Source: Vibrionaceae bacterium (lineage in GTDB: Bacteria > Pseudomonadota > Gammaproteobacteria > Enterobacterales > Vibrionaceae). Taken from it: a DNA stretch of 64,000 bases. Below are positions 62,304-64,000 of the stretch, one piece after another. Both the position numbers and the translations under genes were made by a program. The number at the start of each line of letters is the position of its first letter. Position 1 is the stretch's first letter. The notes under the pieces were generated by a model that saw only the letters and a list, made by a program, of their open reading frames with translations, had not been told where the DNA came from and ran no database searches. The stretch is taken from positions 1-64,000 of the forward strand of contig JAAEZQ010000016.1 of assembly GCA_018222805.1 (NCBI GenBank), read 5' to 3'.

Positions 62304-62319
62304 GTGAACTTAAGTTCAC
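62304..62319. promoter_or_regulatory. Perfect 16-bp palindrome upstream of modA
   Basis: GTGAACTTAAGTTCAC is fully symmetrical and lies between the cobQ stop and the modA start, a 59-bp gap. A candidate operator, perhaps for a regulator of molybdate uptake. It does not look like the E. coli ModE site. Confidence 0.45.
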
Positions 62320-62331
62320 AGCGTTAACGCA

Positions 62332-63783
62332 CTATTTAAACAAAAAGTCTAAGTTCAGATGTTGTTCTATCGCATCGGCGATACGATTAATACCAAGCTC
62401 TTTAAGCTCTTCGAAATTTTGCTGCTTTATTTGAGAACCATTTACCCAATCAGTAATAAGATTGAGTACATCTACCTCGTCAAAGAAGCCGTGTAAATAG
62501 GTGCCCATAACCTGACCGCATTCACTTAGCGCGCCGTCAAAAGTACCATTGGCGAGTTCAAGTGGCTGAACTCCTGATACTTCGCTTCGACCAACATGAA
62601 TCTCGTAGCCTTTTGCAGTAGCATTTCTTCCATTAAGGCTTACAACAGCATTTGTCTTTGTTAGTTGCTTACTACCAGTAAGTACCGTGTGGACATCGAG
62701 CAGCCCTAATCCTTCACTCATCCCCGGTTCACTTTCAACACCATCAGGATCATCAATTGTTTTGCCAAGCATCTGATAACCGCCACAGATACCCATTACT
62801 TTTCCACCGAGACGAATATGGCGCAATATATCCTTATCCCATCCCTGGCTTCTTAAATACGCCAAATCGTCCCTGACAGATTTTGTACCTGGTAGAATAA
62901 CCAAATCAGCCTTGTCGATTTTTTCACCTTTACCCACATAACGTAAGTTAATGTCTGGGTTGAGGCGTAATACGTCAAAATCGGTATGGTTACTGATACG
63001 GGTTAAGACGGGTACCACAATATTGAGTTTTACTTCAGAGTGTAACTCTTGCTGATCAATGATCGCGTCTTCTGCTTCGAGGTTGAAACCATGAAGATAA
63101 GGCAAAACCCCCAAAACTGGCTTACCTGTTTTTTCTTCAAGCCAGTCTAAACCTGATTGCAACAAACGAATATCGCCCCGGAATCGGTTAATCACAAAGC
63201 CTTTAACACGTGCTTGTTCCGATTCCGAAAGTAACGCCAAGGTGCCATATAAATGGGCAAAAACACCACCTCGGTCGATATCAGCGACAATGATGACTGG
63301 GACGTCAGCGGCTTCTGCAAAGCCCATATTGGCAATATCTCCTTCTCGGAGGTTTATTTCTGCTGGGCTTCCTGCTCCCTCAATCATGATCGAGTCAAAC
63401 TCTTGTGTTAGACGCGAAAAGGAGTCAAGTACAGTGTTCATCGCGACTTTTTTGTAATCATGAAAGCCCGCGGCGTCCATATCAGACAATGCTTTGCCTT
63501 GCAGAATGATTTGTGCCCCGGTATCACTGTTCGGTTTGATAAGAACCGGGTTCATGTGGACACTGGACTCAATATTGCAGGCTTGTGCCTGAACTTCCTG
63601 AGCTCGCCCAATCTCACCACCATCTTTAGTTACTGCACTGTTGAGCGCCATATTTTGCGGCTTAAATGGGGCAACTTTAATCCCTCTTCGCGCTAACACA
63701 CGGCACAAACCTGCCACAAGTACACTTTTTCCGGCATCCGATGTAGTGCCTTGAACCATTAAAGAAGGAATCGCTGATTTCAT
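62332..63783 (-). CDS. cobQ: Cobyric acid synthase CobQ
   Basis: This 483-residue protein has an N-terminal P-loop-type dethiobiotin-synthetase-like domain ([15 protein letters not shown]). A C-terminal glutamine amidotransferase type 1 domain has nucleophile Cys in [10 protein letters not shown] and the His of GTYLHGFFD. It amidates adenosylcobyrinic acid a,c-diamide at four positions in B12 synthesis or salvage. Other cob genes are not in the window. The stop lies 59 bp from modA. Confidence 0.93.
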   Translation of the reverse strand: MKSAIPSLMVQGTTSDAGKSVLVAGLCRVLARRGIKVAPFKPQNMALNSAVTKDGGEIGRAQEVQAQACNIESSVHMNPVLIKPNSDTGAQIILQGKALSDMDAAGFHDYKKVAMNTVLDSFSRLTQEFDSIMIEGAGSPAEINLREGDIANMGFAEAADVPVIIVADIDRGGVFAHLYGTLALLSESEQARVKGFVINRFRGDIRLLQSGLDWLEEKTGKPVLGVLPYLHGFNLEAEDAIIDQQELHSEVKLNIVVPVLTRISNHTDFDVLRLNPDINLRYVGKGEKIDKADLVILPGTKSVRDDLAYLRSQGWDKDILRHIRLGGKVMGICGGYQMLGKTIDDPDGVESEPGMSEGLGLLDVHTVLTGSKQLTKTNAVVSLNGRNATAKGYEIHVGRSEVSGVQPLELANGTFDGALSECGQVMGTYLHGFFDEVDVLNLITDWVNGSQIKQQNFEELKELGINRIADAIEQHLNLDFLFK

Positions 63784-64000
63784 GAGTATTCGTTAGAGAC
63801 AAAATAGATGAGCAATCATAACGTTATCGTTGCACGTTACTCAAGCAAATGAACTGAATATCAAAGTGAATAGTCGCGATTATTCCACTTTTCCTGTCAA
63901 TACATACGATTAGAAATAGTGGTTAGCTGGTTAGAAGAAACGTCATTTGTTAAAACTGACACTATTATCATTTGTGGCCTGATTTTTGCTTTGCTCCCTG
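63784..64000. other. Region upstream of cobQ at window edge
   Basis: This 217-bp region runs from the cobQ start to the window edge. It holds no gene I can support and is likely the cobQ promoter region. A cobalamin riboswitch was not recognised. Confidence 0.4.

Overview
The window is chromosomal DNA from a marine gammaproteobacterium, almost certainly a Vibrio. The basis is family recognition: the volA-fadL pair, the complete five-gene vxrABCDE (wigKR) cell-envelope stress operon, FabV, SgrR, YbbAP, PxpABC, PatZ and several small families I know mainly from Vibrio (DUF3389, DUF3319, DUF3069, DUF2861). A 28-bp dif-like XerCD site at 33766-33793 and four perfect matches to the MatP-binding matS consensus (GTGACRNYGTCAC) place the window in a replication-terminus region. 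The order ddl / DUF3319 / yciH / dif / vxrEDCBA / pntBA resembles what I remember of V. cholerae chromosome II around VCA0563-VCA0572, so chromosome II is my best guess. That is recall, not a computed result.

Layout. 1-4.3 kb: volA and fadL (lysophospholipid hydrolysis and fatty-acid uptake). 4.3-13.6 kb: site-2 and M48 proteases, a hotdog thioesterase, sgrR, cutA, an iron/2-oxoglutarate oxygenase, a DnaJ-related protein and an unusual ABC-class ATPase. 13.7-20.9 kb: a GGDEF-EAL protein, fabV, tesA and the divergent ybbAP transporter. 21.2-25 kb: an FAD oxidoreductase and the 5-oxoprolinase operon pxpABC. 25.5-33.5 kb: galE, a 24-codon membrane microprotein, a YhaJ-like LysR regulator, patZ, a SPOR lipoprotein, ddl, DUF3319 and yciH.

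33.77-45.50 kb is an integrated filamentous (Ff/CTX-like) prophage inserted at dif. It carries a leftward HTH repressor, three tandem operators, a GPA-type rolling-circle Rep, an ssDNA-binding-like protein, the coat proteins, a pIII-like adhesin, pVI, Zot/pI and the pIV secretin. Its 3' end is cargo: a secreted TolA domain III look-alike, and an AT-rich ABC-ATPase/TOPRIM-like gene (PARIS/OLD-like defence candidate) bracketed by two paralogous DUF3653 genes. The repressor reading frame runs through the attachment core, so integration changes its C-terminus. In the circular phage it would overlap the terminal DUF3653 gene.

Right of the prophage lie a decayed ISNCY-type transposase, a small orphan gene, uspA, a 0.9-kb gene-free stretch holding a matS site, the vxr operon, pntAB, a HlyU-family gene, two diguanylate cyclases, a DUF3069 gene, modABC and cobQ. 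No tRNA, rRNA or CRISPR array was seen. Protein families were assigned by eye from motifs and memory. No database search was run.
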